A DNA stretch of 64,000 nucleotides, taken from Streptomyces gobiensis (GTDB lineage Bacteria > Actinomycetota > Actinomycetes > Streptomycetales > Streptomycetaceae). The notes below the pieces were generated by a model. The model made no database searches, was not told where the DNA came from, and was given only the letters and a program-made list of their open reading frames with translations. Location: positions 3,346,501 through 3,410,500 of the forward strand of contig NZ_CP086120.1 of NCBI RefSeq assembly GCF_021216675.1, written 5' to 3'. Below, in pieces: positions 16,695 through 25,013 of the stretch (its first letter is position 1; the number at the start of each line of letters is the position of its first letter). A program made the position numbers and the translations under genes.

Positions 16695-17882
16695 TCAGCG
16701 TTTCGGCAGGGCGGGGGCGTGGGTGAGGGCGTGCGGGTCGTGGAAGGTGAAGTCGGCGGCGGCGGTGCGGTAGAGGTCGGCGTAGCGGGCGACGCGGTCC
16801 GGGTCCAGGGATACGCCCAGGCCCGGGGCGTCGGGAACGGGGAGGCAGCCGTTCCGGTAGTTCTCCTGGGGGCCGCCGAAGCCGTCGGCCACGATGTCGT
16901 CGGTGAGGAGGGCGCCGTAAGCCTGGTTCGCGTAGCGGAAGTTGGGGGTGGCCGCGATGACGTGGGTCGCCGCGGCGAGGGCGACGCCCAGTTCGCCGAG
17001 GCTGTGCTTGAGCACGGGGAGCCCGGCGGCCGCGCACAGCCCCGCCGACCGCTTGAGGTTGAGCAGGCCGCCGTCCATCTGGTGGTCCACCGAGATGACA
17101 TCCGCCGCGCCGTGCTGGATGACGGCGAGCTGGTCCGAGCGGGTCCAGGAGGCCTCGTTGGCGAGCAGCGGGGTGTTGATACGGGAACGGACGTAGGCCA
17201 TCTCCGGGAGGTTGCGGCCGGAGACTGGCTGCTCGACGAGCTCCAGGCCGTACTCCTCCAGGGCGCGGACGGCCCGTACGGCCGCGCCGGGGGACCACGC
17301 CTCGTTGGCGTCCACCCGGATGCCCATCGCGGGACCGGCTCCGTCGCGCAGGGCGGCCACCCGCTCGATATCGGTGGCCAGGGCATCGGCGCCCACCTTG
17401 AGGTAGCAGGTGCGGGCACCGGCCGCCGCCGCGCGCTGCCCCTCCGCCTTGACCGCCTCGGGGGTGTCGGCGGCGACGTAGTGGAAGAACTCCACCTCGT
17501 CCCGGAAGCGGCCGCCGAAGAGGTTGACCAGCGGCTGGCCGCAGGCCTTGCCCACCAGGTCCCAGCAGGCGGTCTCGACGGCGCCGATCGCCGGACTGCT
17601 GGAGTTGATGTGGTGCCAGGTGCCGACGACATCGATCCGCTGGATCAGCTGCTCGATACGGAACGGGTCGGAGCCGATGACCAGCGGCTCCAGGCCGCGC
17701 AGCACACTGAGCACCATGTCGGCCGAGGGGTAGGCGGCGGCCTCGCCCAGGCCGGTCAGTCCCTCGTCCGTGTCGATCTCGACAAGGACGGCGACCAGTC
17801 CGCTGCGGCGGCCGAAGGCCCAGATCTCGTCGGTGCGGTAGGGGACGGCGACGGGGGTGGCGCGGATCGCGGTGACGCGCAT
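16695..17882 (-). CDS. Enolase-superfamily enzyme (mandelate racemase/muconate lactonizing type)
   Basis: 395 residues. After an N-terminal capping domain the barrel has YLKVG (catalytic Lys region), the metal ligands in VDANEAW (Asp), ELVEQPV (Glu) and LANEASW (Glu), then VDHQMDGG and VLKHSLGELG. The last motif keeps a Lys-His pair and a Glu, so the active site looks intact. The substrate (acid sugar, dipeptide, cycloisomerase or o-succinylbenzoate type) cannot be assigned. ATG 17882 has GAGGGAG upstream. It is 12 bp from the M24 gene on the same strand, and both run divergently from a LysR regulator, which suggests a small inducible catabolic operon. Confidence 0.85.
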   Translation of the reverse strand: MRVTAIRATPVAVPYRTDEIWAFGRRSGLVAVLVEIDTDEGLTGLGEAAAYPSADMVLSVLRGLEPLVIGSDPFRIEQLIQRIDVVGTWHHINSSSPAIGAVETACWDLVGKACGQPLVNLFGGRFRDEVEFFHYVAADTPEAVKAEGQRAAAAGARTCYLKVGADALATDIERVAALRDGAGPAMGIRVDANEAWSPGAAVRAVRALEEYGLELVEQPVSGRNLPEMAYVRSRINTPLLANEASWTRSDQLAVIQHGAADVISVDHQMDGGLLNLKRSAGLCAAAGLPVLKHSLGELGVALAAATHVIAATPNFRYANQAYGALLTDDIVADGFGGPQENYRNGCLPVPDAPGLGVSLDPDRVARYADLYRTAAADFTFHDPHALTHAPALPKR

Positions 17883-17894
17883 GGTGGCACTCCC

Positions 17895-19145
17895 TCAGGG
17901 GACGGTGAGCAGTTCGCGCGGTGCCTCGGTGACCAGCTCGCAGCCGTCCTCGGTGACCAGTGCGGTATCCGAGACGACATGGCCGGCCGGCCACTCCACC
18001 CAGGACATCAGATGGAAGACCATCCCGGCGCGGACACGCGTACGGCCCCCGGCCCGGATGCCGAGCACCGAGCCGCCGCCCACCCAGCTGGGCGGGAAGC
18101 CGATGCCGGTGAGATAGCCGCAGTGGTGCCGGCGCGGGCGGCGGCCGGTGACGGCGGCGACCGCGTTCGCCCAGGCGGCGTACACCTCGCCGGTACGGGC
18201 GCCGGGGACCAGCGCCGCGCGGGCCGCCCGCAGCCCGGCCAGCGCGGCGGCCGCGGCCTCGGGGGCGCCCGCTGCGGGGTAGCCGCAGTACACGGTGCGG
18301 CTCATCGGGGCGTGGTAGCGGTGTACGCAGCCGGAGAGCTCGACAAAGAGGCCGTCACCGGGGGCAAGTTGGCGCTCCCGCCAGGTGACATGTTCCTGGG
18401 CGAGCCGCGCCGTGGAACGGATCAGCGGGACAAAGCCGGGCTGCTGGCCGCCCGCCTCGATCATCGCCCGCTGGACATGGGCGGCCACCGTATGTTCGCC
18501 GACCCCGCTCCCGGCCACCGACAGCGCCGTACGCATCGCCACCCCGGAAACCCCGGCGGCCCGCCGTACCAGGGCCTGCTCAGCCGGTGACTTGACCATA
18601 CGCAGCCGGGCGGGCAGCGCCGAGCAGTCCACCCAGCGCAGCTCCGGGAGGGCCGCCCGTACCCGCGCCAGCACAGCGGGCGGCAGCGCCATCGACTGCT
18701 CCTCGACGCCGACCGTGCCGCCCGCCGGTACCGCCCGGGCCAGCACCCGGGCCAGCACCCGCGCCGGGTCCTGACCGTCGCCGTACAGCGCGTGCCGCGC
18801 CTGCGGTACCTGGGCGGCCAGCGTGTGCCGCTCCATTCGCCGGGCGATCAGCACCGGCGCCCCGTAACGTGGCAGCACCAGCATGGTGAAGGCGAAGTGC
18901 CCGAGGTGGTCCAGGCCCAGCAGATAGTGCACATTCTCCGGACTGGCCAGCGCCAGCGCGGACAGCCCACGGCGCCGCATCGCGAGCCGCAGGACGCCCA
19001 TACGTGCCTCGTACTCCGCATCGGACACGGCACGTTCCGCGGTCGGCTCCGCGGCCGGCTCCGCGGCCGGCGCTGCGGCCGGCGCTGCGGCTGGCTCCAG
19101 GGCTGGCTCCAGGACAGGGGCCACCCTCAGCAGTTCGGTGGTCAT
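17895..19145 (-). CDS. M24-family creatinase/ectoine hydrolase (DoeA)-like protein
   Basis: 416 residues with the two-domain creatinase/aminopeptidase-P fold: an N-terminal domain including GLDHLGHFAFTMLVLPRYG, and a C-terminal pita-bread domain. SGCVHRYHAPMSRTVYCGYP and LTGIGFPPSWVGGG match, from memory, the ectoine hydrolase DoeA branch, which lacks the usual metal ligands of M24 peptidases; here too the Asp-Asp-His-Glu-Glu set is not complete. The first 40 residues are a low-complexity EPAAEPAAAP-type repeat, probably a disordered tail. ATG 19145 gives MTTELLRVAPV. The gene is coupled to the enolase-superfamily gene and lies 72 bp from the divergent LysR gene. A hydrolase of a small amide or ring compound is likely; the substrate is unknown. 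Confidence 0.75.
   Translation of the reverse strand: MTTELLRVAPVLEPALEPAAAPAAAPAAEPAAEPTAERAVSDAEYEARMGVLRLAMRRRGLSALALASPENVHYLLGLDHLGHFAFTMLVLPRYGAPVLIARRMERHTLAAQVPQARHALYGDGQDPARVLARVLARAVPAGGTVGVEEQSMALPPAVLARVRAALPELRWVDCSALPARLRMVKSPAEQALVRRAAGVSGVAMRTALSVAGSGVGEHTVAAHVQRAMIEAGGQQPGFVPLIRSTARLAQEHVTWRERQLAPGDGLFVELSGCVHRYHAPMSRTVYCGYPAAGAPEAAAAALAGLRAARAALVPGARTGEVYAAWANAVAAVTGRRPRRHHCGYLTGIGFPPSWVGGGSVLGIRAGGRTRVRAGMVFHLMSWVEWPAGHVVSDTALVTEDGCELVTEAPRELLTVP
19033..19119. repeat. Low-complexity repeat coding an Ala/Pro/Glu-rich tail
   Basis: Short repeated units such as GCGGCCGGCTCC, GCGGCCGGCGCT and AGGGCTGGCTCC follow one another in the 5' end of the M24 gene and encode EPAAEP/AAAPAAAP. 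They look like slippage-prone coding repeats, comparable to the QSAS repeats at 1657-1716. Confidence 0.65.
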
Positions 19146-19217
19146 AGCGCCAGTGTGGAGCCGGAACATCGCGCACAACCAGCGACGATTTCCGATGGCA
19201 GCCGTTAGCGTAGCTAC

Positions 19218-20126
19218 ATGTACGACGTACGCCGGCTCCGTCTGCTGCGGGAACTGGCCAGGCACGGAACCATCGCCGCCACCGCCGAGGCATGCAACCT
19301 CAGCCCGTCCGCGGTGTCCCAGCAGCTCGCCCAGCTGGAACGCGAGGTGCGCACCCAGCTGTTGGTGCGCGACGGCCGACGGGTGGTGCTGACCGAAGCC
19401 GCCCGGGTACTCGTCGCGCACACCGAGCGGGTGCTGGCCGAGCTGGAGCAGGCCCGCGCCGAGGTGGCCGCCCTGAGCACCAGCGTCCGTGGCACGGTAC
19501 GGCTCAGCAGCTTCCCCAGCGCCGCCGCCGCGCTCGCCGCCCCCGCGATCGCCGCCTGCCGGACGTCCCATCCGGACCTGCGGGTCCTGCTGGACGAGGC
19601 GGAGCCGGAGGAGAGCATCAGCGCACTGCGCACCCGCGGCAGCGATCTGGCGCTGGTGTACGAGTACAACCTGTTGCCGCGCATCCGCGACAAGGGCATC
19701 ACCCTGCAGCCGCTGCTCCAGGAGCCGCTGCTGGTCGCCCTGCCGCCCGAGGGCGACGCCGCCGCGCCGGCCGGTCCGGTCAGCCTCACCGACCTCAGCA
19801 CGCGGCCATGGATCGCCCCGCACAGCGACACCGCCCTGCGCTCCGTACTGGAACGCGCCTGCCAGGCCGCCGGGTTCGAGCCGCAGCTCGACTACACCAG
19901 CGACGACTACACCGTGATCATGTCCCTGGTGCAGGCCGGTCTCGGCCTCACCCTGATGCCCCGCCTGATCGCCGAACCCCTCGCCACGGATGTCCGGCTC
20001 TGCGAGGTCAGCGGCCTGCAGCTGTCCCGTACGGTGTCGGTCGCGGTACGCGCGGGCAGCGAGAGCGAGCCCACCATCACCGCTCTGCGGGCTGCCCTGC
20101 GCGAGGCGGCCGGCGGCGCCCTGTAG
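19218..20126 (+). CDS. LysR-family transcriptional regulator
   Basis: 302 residues. The N-terminal winged helix-turn-helix reads RLRLLRELARHGTIAATAEACNL followed by SPSAVSQQLAQLEREV, the standard LysR signature. The rest is a periplasmic-binding-like effector domain (VRLSSFPSAAAALAAP onward). ATG 19218 follows the divergent start of the M24 gene by 72 bp, the classical LysR layout, so it probably controls the M24/enolase operon. The effector is unknown. Its stop lies 13 bp from the convergent methyltransferase-like gene. Confidence 0.92.
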   Translation: MYDVRRLRLLRELARHGTIAATAEACNLSPSAVSQQLAQLEREVRTQLLVRDGRRVVLTEAARVLVAHTERVLAELEQARAEVAALSTSVRGTVRLSSFPSAAAALAAPAIAACRTSHPDLRVLLDEAEPEESISALRTRGSDLALVYEYNLLPRIRDKGITLQPLLQEPLLVALPPEGDAAAPAGPVSLTDLSTRPWIAPHSDTALRSVLERACQAAGFEPQLDYTSDDYTVIMSLVQAGLGLTLMPRLIAEPLATDVRLCEVSGLQLSRTVSVAVRAGSESEPTITALRAALREAAGGAL

Positions 20127-20139
20127 CGGCGCCCCGGCG

Positions 20140-20658
20140 CTACCGCGTGCTGCTCGCCATGGTGAGGGCCCTCTCCTCACAGCGGACGCGTACGGTCAGC
20201 AGCGCGGCGTTGCACACGGTGAAGACCATGGCGGTCAGCCAAGCGTTGTGCACCAGTGGCAGGGCGATGCCCTCTGCCACCACGGCGACATAGTTGGGGT
20301 GGCGCAGCCGCCGGTACGGTCCGTGCCCGACAAGGGGCAGGCCGGGCACCACGATCACCCGGGTGTTCCACTGCGGCCCCAGCGTGCCGATACACCACCA
20401 ACGCAACGCCTGAGCGGCCAGCACCACGGCCAGCATCGGCCAGCCCACCAGCGGCACGAACGACCGCCCGGCGATCCACACTTCCGCCACGCAGCCGACG
20501 AGCAGCCCGGCGTGGAGCAGCGCGAGCAGCGGGTAGTGCCGTCTGCCGAACTCGACGCCACCGCGCGCCCGGCTCCATCTGGCGTTGCGGTGGGCCACCA
20601 CCAGTTCACCGATACGCTCGACCGCGACGGCCACGATCAGCAGCGTGTACCAGATCAT
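20140..20658 (-). CDS. Isoprenylcysteine carboxyl methyltransferase-like membrane protein (SrsB-like)
   Basis: 172 residues with four or five hydrophobic segments and the ICMT/PEMT signature GPYRRLRHPNYVAVVAEGIALP near the C-terminal third (RHPxY SAM-binding core). Located directly downstream of a type III polyketide synthase gene, it matches the S. griseus srsA-srsB arrangement, in which SrsB O-methylates alkylresorcinol phenolic lipids. That function is inference from context and family. ATG 20658 has a GGAAGGGG site before it; an in-frame GTG at 20676 overlaps that site and is less likely. Confidence 0.82.
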   Translation of the reverse strand: MIWYTLLIVAVAVERIGELVVAHRNARWSRARGGVEFGRRHYPLLALLHAGLLVGCVAEVWIAGRSFVPLVGWPMLAVVLAAQALRWWCIGTLGPQWNTRVIVVPGLPLVGHGPYRRLRHPNYVAVVAEGIALPLVHNAWLTAMVFTVCNAALLTVRVRCEERALTMASSTR

Positions 20659-20684
20659 CAAGGACCCCTTCCCCACTCACCCAG

Positions 20685-20723
20685 CACAGTTCGCCGGCAC
20701 AGTTCGCCAGCACAGTTCGCCCG
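20685..20723. repeat. Three 13-bp tandem repeats between the PKS and methyltransferase-like genes
   Basis: CACAGTTCGCCGG (20685-20697), CACAGTTCGCCAG (20698-20710) and CACAGTTCGCCCG (20711-20723) are adjacent, followed by a weaker copy at CCGAGTTCACCAG. They fill most of the 71-bp gap between two co-directional genes. Function unknown. Confidence 0.8.
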
Positions 20724-20729
20724 CCGAGT

Positions 20730-21797
20730 TCACCAGCGCAGCAGCACAAGTTCGGCACAGAAGCCGGGCCCGAGGGCCAGCAGGAGACCCCAGGATCCGA
20801 CGGGCGGCCGATGCTGGCGGTGGGTGACCTCCAGTACATGCAGCACCGAAGCGGAGGACAGGTTCCCCACCTCCGCCAGCGAATCCCAGGTGACGTCGAG
20901 GGCTCCCTCGGGCAGATCCAGCGCCTCACCTATGGCTTCCAGCACCTTGGGGCCGCCGGGATGACACACCCATACGCCGATCTCGGCCCGGGTGAGGCCG
21001 TTGTCCGCGAGGAAACCGTCTACGTCGCTGGCCAGATGTCCCCGCACGATGCCCGGGATCGCGGGGTCGAGCACGATCTGAAAGCCGCTGTTGGTGATGT
21101 CCCAGCCCATGGCCCGTTCGGTGTCCGGGTAGAAGCGGCTGCGGGTCGCTACGACCTGGGGGCCGTCCGGCGGGGGCTGCTTCCCGGGACCGCAGAGGAC
21201 GAGCGCGCCGGCGCCGTCACCGAACAGCGCGCTGCCCACCAGATTCGCCGGTGAGGGATCGCCGCGCTGAAAGGTGAGCGAGCACAGCTCGACGGAGAGC
21301 AGCACCGCCACATGGTCGGGCCAGCCCCGCAGATAGTCGTGGAGCCGTGCGATGCCGGCCGCTCCCGCGACACATCCCAGCCCGTAGACGGGCAGCCGTT
21401 TGACGTCCGGGCGCAGGCCCAGCCGATCGACCAGCCGAGCGTCGACGGACGGGGCGGCCAGGCCGGTCGTCGAGGCGAACAGCAGCAGGTCAACCTCACT
21501 CGGCGCGATGCCCGTTTTTCGCAGAGCGCCGTCCACGGCCTCCGCGCCCATCGCGACCGCCGCGGTGATGAACGCGTCGTTGGCGGCGCCGAAACCGTCC
21601 AGCTTGACGTAGTCGTCAAGCGGCAGCACAGTATGCCGGGCCTTGACCCTGGCCCCGGCATGTACCCGCTCGAGAAGCGCCCGGTTCGCACCGGGCAGAC
21701 ACTCGGCGGCCAGCTCCGTGATCTCGCCCTGGCGGTGCCGATAAGGCCCCAGAACCTTCTGAACAGCTGCGATATGGGTTACAGGGGTTCGGGTCAT
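20730..21797 (-). CDS. Type III polyketide synthase (chalcone/stilbene synthase superfamily)
   Basis: 355 residues. The catalytic triad is visible: Cys142 in YGLGCVAGAAG, His279 in VWVCHPGGPKVLEA and Asn312 in GNLSSASVLHVL. FGDGAGALVL is the family's structural loop. The enzyme condenses malonyl-type extender units on a CoA starter. Its pairing with an ICMT-like methyltransferase and the GGPKVLEA signature suggest an alkylresorcinol/alkylpyrone synthase (SrsA-like) rather than the naphthalene-forming RppA type, but the starter and ring type cannot be read. ATG 21797 (MTRTPVTHIAAVQKVLG) fits the family. It lies 115 bp downstream of a tiny acidic ORF on the same strand. A phenolic lipid or quinone product is possible. 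Confidence 0.9.
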   Translation of the reverse strand: MTRTPVTHIAAVQKVLGPYRHRQGEITELAAECLPGANRALLERVHAGARVKARHTVLPLDDYVKLDGFGAANDAFITAAVAMGAEAVDGALRKTGIAPSEVDLLLFASTTGLAAPSVDARLVDRLGLRPDVKRLPVYGLGCVAGAAGIARLHDYLRGWPDHVAVLLSVELCSLTFQRGDPSPANLVGSALFGDGAGALVLCGPGKQPPPDGPQVVATRSRFYPDTERAMGWDITNSGFQIVLDPAIPGIVRGHLASDVDGFLADNGLTRAEIGVWVCHPGGPKVLEAIGEALDLPEGALDVTWDSLAEVGNLSSASVLHVLEVTHRQHRPPVGSWGLLLALGPGFCAELVLLRW

Positions 21798-21911
21798 GGC
21801 GTTTCCCGGTTGTATTCCGGCCGTATCCCGGTCGAATACGGAAAGACCCCTCCGGGGTTCCCCGGCCCGGCTCGCCCATGCCTTCCGGCTGGGCCGGGCC
21901 TGGACCGGGCG

Positions 21912-22073
21912 TTACTCCTCGAAGTCCTCCGGGGTGACGCCCGCATCGTCCAAGGCCTCCTCCATGGTGCGGCCGCCCTCTTCCCGCGGCTCCTCCGGCA
22001 TGTTCTCCGGGTGGGTGACGGTGTCCTCGGTTTTCTTGGTCTTCGGGCGGTTCTCCTCAGGAACGGTCATCAT
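21912..22073 (-). CDS. Very small acidic protein (53 aa) of unknown function
   Basis: Reading the minus strand from ATG 22073 gives MMTVPEENRPKTKK, then a strongly charged, Glu-rich chain ending GVTPEDFEE and TAA (21912-21914). GAGGAG lies just upstream of the two adjacent ATG codons, which supports translation. No domain is recognised; composition suggests an intrinsically disordered protein. It is divergent from the type VII secretion genes and co-directional with the type III PKS. Confidence 0.6.
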   Translation of the reverse strand: MMTVPEENRPKTKKTEDTVTHPENMPEEPREEGGRTMEEALDDAGVTPEDFEE

Positions 22074-22290
22074 CGCTCTCCTCACGCCTCACGCCTCGCT
22101 TCGGCACGTCGAGTAACCCCGGCCGCGCGGCCCAACCCTCCGGGTTGTCACCGGGGCGGTTCCGGGAGACGGTACGAACCGGTGGGAGCGGTTCGGCGTC
22201 CGTGGGAGTGTGGGGCAGCGCCGGGGAGTGCGGGGCGGCGGGTCCGTATGGTGTTGCGGTGCGCAAGGGCGGGGACGAGGAGCGGAGCTG
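22074..22290. promoter_or_regulatory. Divergent promoter region ahead of the type VII secretion locus
   Basis: About 217 bp without a supported gene separate the small acidic ORF (minus) from the first T7SS gene (plus). It must hold the start of the long plus-strand transcript. No convincing sigma consensus or operator stands out. Confidence 0.35.
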
Positions 22291-22551
22291 ATGGCTCGGG
22301 ACTACGACAGCCAGTTGCTGGAGTCGGTGTCGGTACGGCGCCGGCGGCTGCGGGACGCGCTGTTGTTCGGGTCGGAGCGGGTGCGGCGGACCCTGGATGA
22401 GAACCTTGGGAAGACTTTTGGAGGGATCGCCCTCGCCGCGGTGCTGTGTGCCGGGTGCGTGGGGTGGTCGTTCATCTCGGATCGGATGAGTGACGGCGGC
22501 TTCTCGGGGCCGCGGTCGGGCGGAATAGCGGGGATAGCGGCGTCATGGTGA
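22291..22551 (+). CDS. Small single-pass membrane protein at the head of the T7SS locus
   Basis: 86 residues: a basic N-terminal half (VSVRRRRLRDALLFGSERVRR) followed by one hydrophobic segment (GGIALAAVLCAGCVGWSFI) and a short Gly-rich tail. ATG 22291 has GGAG just upstream; the frame opens earlier at 22210 without a ribosome site. Its 3' end overlaps the EccD start (22545), so translation is probably coupled. Position and topology suggest an accessory membrane component of the secretion apparatus; the family has no name I recognise. Confidence 0.7.
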   Translation: MARDYDSQLLESVSVRRRRLRDALLFGSERVRRTLDENLGKTFGGIALAAVLCAGCVGWSFISDRMSDGGFSGPRSGGIAGIAASW

Positions 22552-23867
22552 GTGCGGCTGATCAGCGCACCGGCTTGAGCCGGGTGACGCTCGTGGGAGA
22601 CCGGCGGCGGGTCGACATGGTGCTGCCGTCCGAGGAGCCGGTCGGGGAGCTGCTGCCCGATATTCTGCGGCTGTTGGGGGACCGGGTCGGCAGAAAGCCG
22701 ATGCTGCGGCGGTTGATGACCGCCGAAGGGACCGTGCTGGCGCAGGACGACACGCTCACCTCCGCGCGGGTGGCGGATGGGGCGGTGCTGCGGCTCGTAC
22801 GGGAGCAGGAGACGCCCGCCGCGCCGGTGGTGCATGACGTCACCGATGAGGTGGCGGAAGACCTTGACCTGCGCAGCTGGCGCTGGGACGAGCGGACCCG
22901 GGCATGGACCGCCGGGGCGGCGAGCGTCGTGCTGGCCCTAATCGCCGCCGTACTGGCCAGGGTCTGGCTCGGGGCGGAGCCGGTCGGGAACTGGGTCGTG
23001 GCGGCCGCGGCCGTCGCCGCCGGGACCGGCGCGCTGGCCGCACGGCTGGGCAGCCGGGAGCTGGGGACGGCACTGGTCCTGCTGGGCGGCGCCGTTGGGG
23101 TGTTCGGCGCCTGGACGGTGACCGGCCCGGACGGTACGCGGCTGGCGGCGGTGGGGCTGGCGGTCGTGGTGACGCTGGTGCTGCTCGGGCTGTTCACGGC
23201 GGTCGGGCAGGGCGGGCTCGTCGGCGCCGGGGCGGTGGCCGTGCTGGTGGGCGGCTGGGCGCTGGGTTCGGCGCTGTTCGGCGGCGCGCGGACCGGGGTG
23301 GCCCTCGGGGTGGTGTCCGTACTGGCGCTGGGTTATCTGCCCCGGCTCGCGCTGATGGCGGCCGGGCTGACCAGGCTGGACGACCAGCGCTCCGGGGGGA
23401 CTTCGGTGAGCCGGCACCGGGTGGACACGGCGCTGGCGGCGACGCATCGTGGGCTCGCTCTGGCCACCGTGGTCACGGCCGCTTCCACGGCGGTCGCCGG
23501 GTGGCTGGCCGTCAGCGTGGTCAACGGGTGGACCGTGGGGGTGGCCGCGCTGCTGAGTGTGGTGCTCTTCTCCCGGTCGCGGGCGTATCCGCTGGCCGTT
23601 GAGGTCGTCGCGCTGCTCGCCGCGGGCGGCGTGCTCGTGGTGCGGCTGATCGTGCTGTGGGCCGCGGGGTCCACGGCGGGGCCGCTGGCGGTGCTGTGCG
23701 CGGTCGCGCTGCTGCCCCTGGCGGTGCTGGTCGTACGTCCGCCCGACCATGTACGGGTCCGGCTGCGGCGGCTGATGAATCTGGTCGAGTCCATCAGCGT
23801 TGTGGTGCTGATTCCAGTCGCCATCGGCGCGTTCGGCGTCTATGGCCGACTGCTGGATACGTTCTGA
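22545..23867 (+). CDS. eccD: Type VII secretion membrane protein EccD
   Basis: 440 residues. The first ~90 residues form a ubiquitin-like YukD domain (SRVTLVGDRRRVDMVLPSEE and AQDDTLTSARVADGAVLRLV). The rest is almost wholly hydrophobic, with about eleven membrane segments beginning near residue 125 (WTAGAASVVLALIAAVLA). This is the EccD layout; EccD lines the membrane pore of ESX systems. ATG 22545 overlaps the stop of the preceding gene. It is followed by the MinD/EspI-like ATPase after 18 bp containing GAGGAG. Confidence 0.88.
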   Translation: MVSAADQRTGLSRVTLVGDRRRVDMVLPSEEPVGELLPDILRLLGDRVGRKPMLRRLMTAEGTVLAQDDTLTSARVADGAVLRLVREQETPAAPVVHDVTDEVAEDLDLRSWRWDERTRAWTAGAASVVLALIAAVLARVWLGAEPVGNWVVAAAAVAAGTGALAARLGSRELGTALVLLGGAVGVFGAWTVTGPDGTRLAAVGLAVVVTLVLLGLFTAVGQGGLVGAGAVAVLVGGWALGSALFGGARTGVALGVVSVLALGYLPRLALMAAGLTRLDDQRSGGTSVSRHRVDTALAATHRGLALATVVTAASTAVAGWLAVSVVNGWTVGVAALLSVVLFSRSRAYPLAVEVVALLAAGGVLVVRLIVLWAAGSTAGPLAVLCAVALLPLAVLVVRPPDHVRVRLRRLMNLVESISVVVLIPVAIGAFGVYGRLLDTF

Positions 23868-23885
23868 TCTGAGGAGATCTGATCT

Positions 23886-25013
23886 ATGTCGGCACAGGAC
23901 GACTGGCAGCGCGAGGTGTTCCGCGAGCTGGGCGGGGCGGTGGAGACGGCTGGGACAGCCGGGACAGCTGGGACGGCTGAGGCGGCTGCGGGGCCGGTCC
24001 CGCAGCCCCAGCCCGTACAGCCCCACTCCGTACAGCCCCAGCCCGTACACCAACAGCCCCCGCAGCCGCCCCGGCTGCCGCCGCCCACACCCGTATCCGT
24101 GCCGGTCGTCGCCCCCGAGCTGGCCGAAGCGCGCGGGCGTGCCCGGCACGGCGACTCCATCCCCCAGCGCGCGGGACGGGCGATGCGCCGACTGCTGCTG
24201 TCCTCCACCGCCCAGGACACCGCGGTGGCCACCCACACCGCTCAGGTGATCCAGCAGCCGATCACCACGGGCCGCCAGATAGCCGTCACCAGCATTCGCG
24301 GCGGAGCCGGGAAGTCCACGGTCGCGGCGCTGCTCTCGCTGACGTACGCGCACTACCGCTCCGACCCGGTCCTCACCGTCGAGGCCGATCCGGCGCTCGG
24401 CCCGTTGCCGCTGCGGCTGGGGGCGGCGGAGGTGCGCTGGAGCTGTGCCGATCTGGCGCGCATCATCGACCCCTCCATGCAGATCACGGACATCACCGGC
24501 TATCTCGTCCGGCTGTCCAGCGGCGGCTGGCTGCTGCCCGGCAGCCAGGGCGCGGTGGGGGCCCAACTGGATGTGGACATCTACCGGATCGTGATGACGT
24601 CGCTGCGCCGTTACTTCGGCACCACCATCGTCGACTGCGAAACGCTCCCGGCCGAACTGGCCCGTACGGCCCTGACCACCACCCAGGCCCGGGTGCTGGT
24701 GACCCCCGCCACCGTCGAGGGTCTGGCTGCCACCCGCTCGGTGCTGGACTGGGTGGGCGGCGTACACCGCAGCCTGCTGCCGACCACCGTGGTGGCGCTG
24801 ACGCACACCTCCCCCGATATGGCCGTTGACGAGCGGCGGGCGGCCGAGCATCTGGGGGTGGGCGGCGCACGGGTGGTGTCCCTGCCCTACGACCGCCACC
24901 TCGCCGCGGGCGGTCAGATACAGTCCGCGCTGCTCGGCCAGGCCACCCGGGAAGCGGCGGCCCAGCTGGCCGCCGAGGCCATGGACCGTGCCGTCTCGCG
25001 TGGGCGAAGGTGA
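23886..25013 (+). CDS. MinD/ParA-like ATPase of the type VII locus (EspI-like)
   Basis: 375 residues. The first ~100 are a disordered Pro/Gln/Ala-rich tail (repeats such as VQPHSVQPQPV). The deviant Walker A SIRGGAGKSTVAALLS lies near residue 140, followed by VEADPAL (Walker A' region) and TIVDCETLPAEL (Walker B). This matches SIMIBI-class ATPases such as mycobacterial EspI, which influence ESX secretion or its positioning. The stop overlaps the EccC start (TGATG at 25011-25015), indicating coupling. Confidence 0.85.
   Translation: MSAQDDWQREVFRELGGAVETAGTAGTAGTAEAAAGPVPQPQPVQPHSVQPQPVHQQPPQPPRLPPPTPVSVPVVAPELAEARGRARHGDSIPQRAGRAMRRLLLSSTAQDTAVATHTAQVIQQPITTGRQIAVTSIRGGAGKSTVAALLSLTYAHYRSDPVLTVEADPALGPLPLRLGAAEVRWSCADLARIIDPSMQITDITGYLVRLSSGGWLLPGSQGAVGAQLDVDIYRIVMTSLRRYFGTTIVDCETLPAELARTALTTTQARVLVTPATVEGLAATRSVLDWVGGVHRSLLPTTVVALTHTSPDMAVDERRAAEHLGVGGARVVSLPYDRHLAAGGQIQSALLGQATREAAAQLAAEAMDRAVSRGRR

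Noticed and set aside
16719..18590. A 623-codon plus-strand frame over the enolase-superfamily and M24 genes
   Set aside because: Valine/glycine/aspartate-rich shadow; the minus-strand genes carry the catalytic motifs.
22938..24899. A 653-codon minus-strand frame across eccD and the EspI-like gene
   Set aside because: Composition is Arg/Gln/His/Gly-rich without motifs, and both plus-strand genes beneath it have clear domains and ribosome sites.
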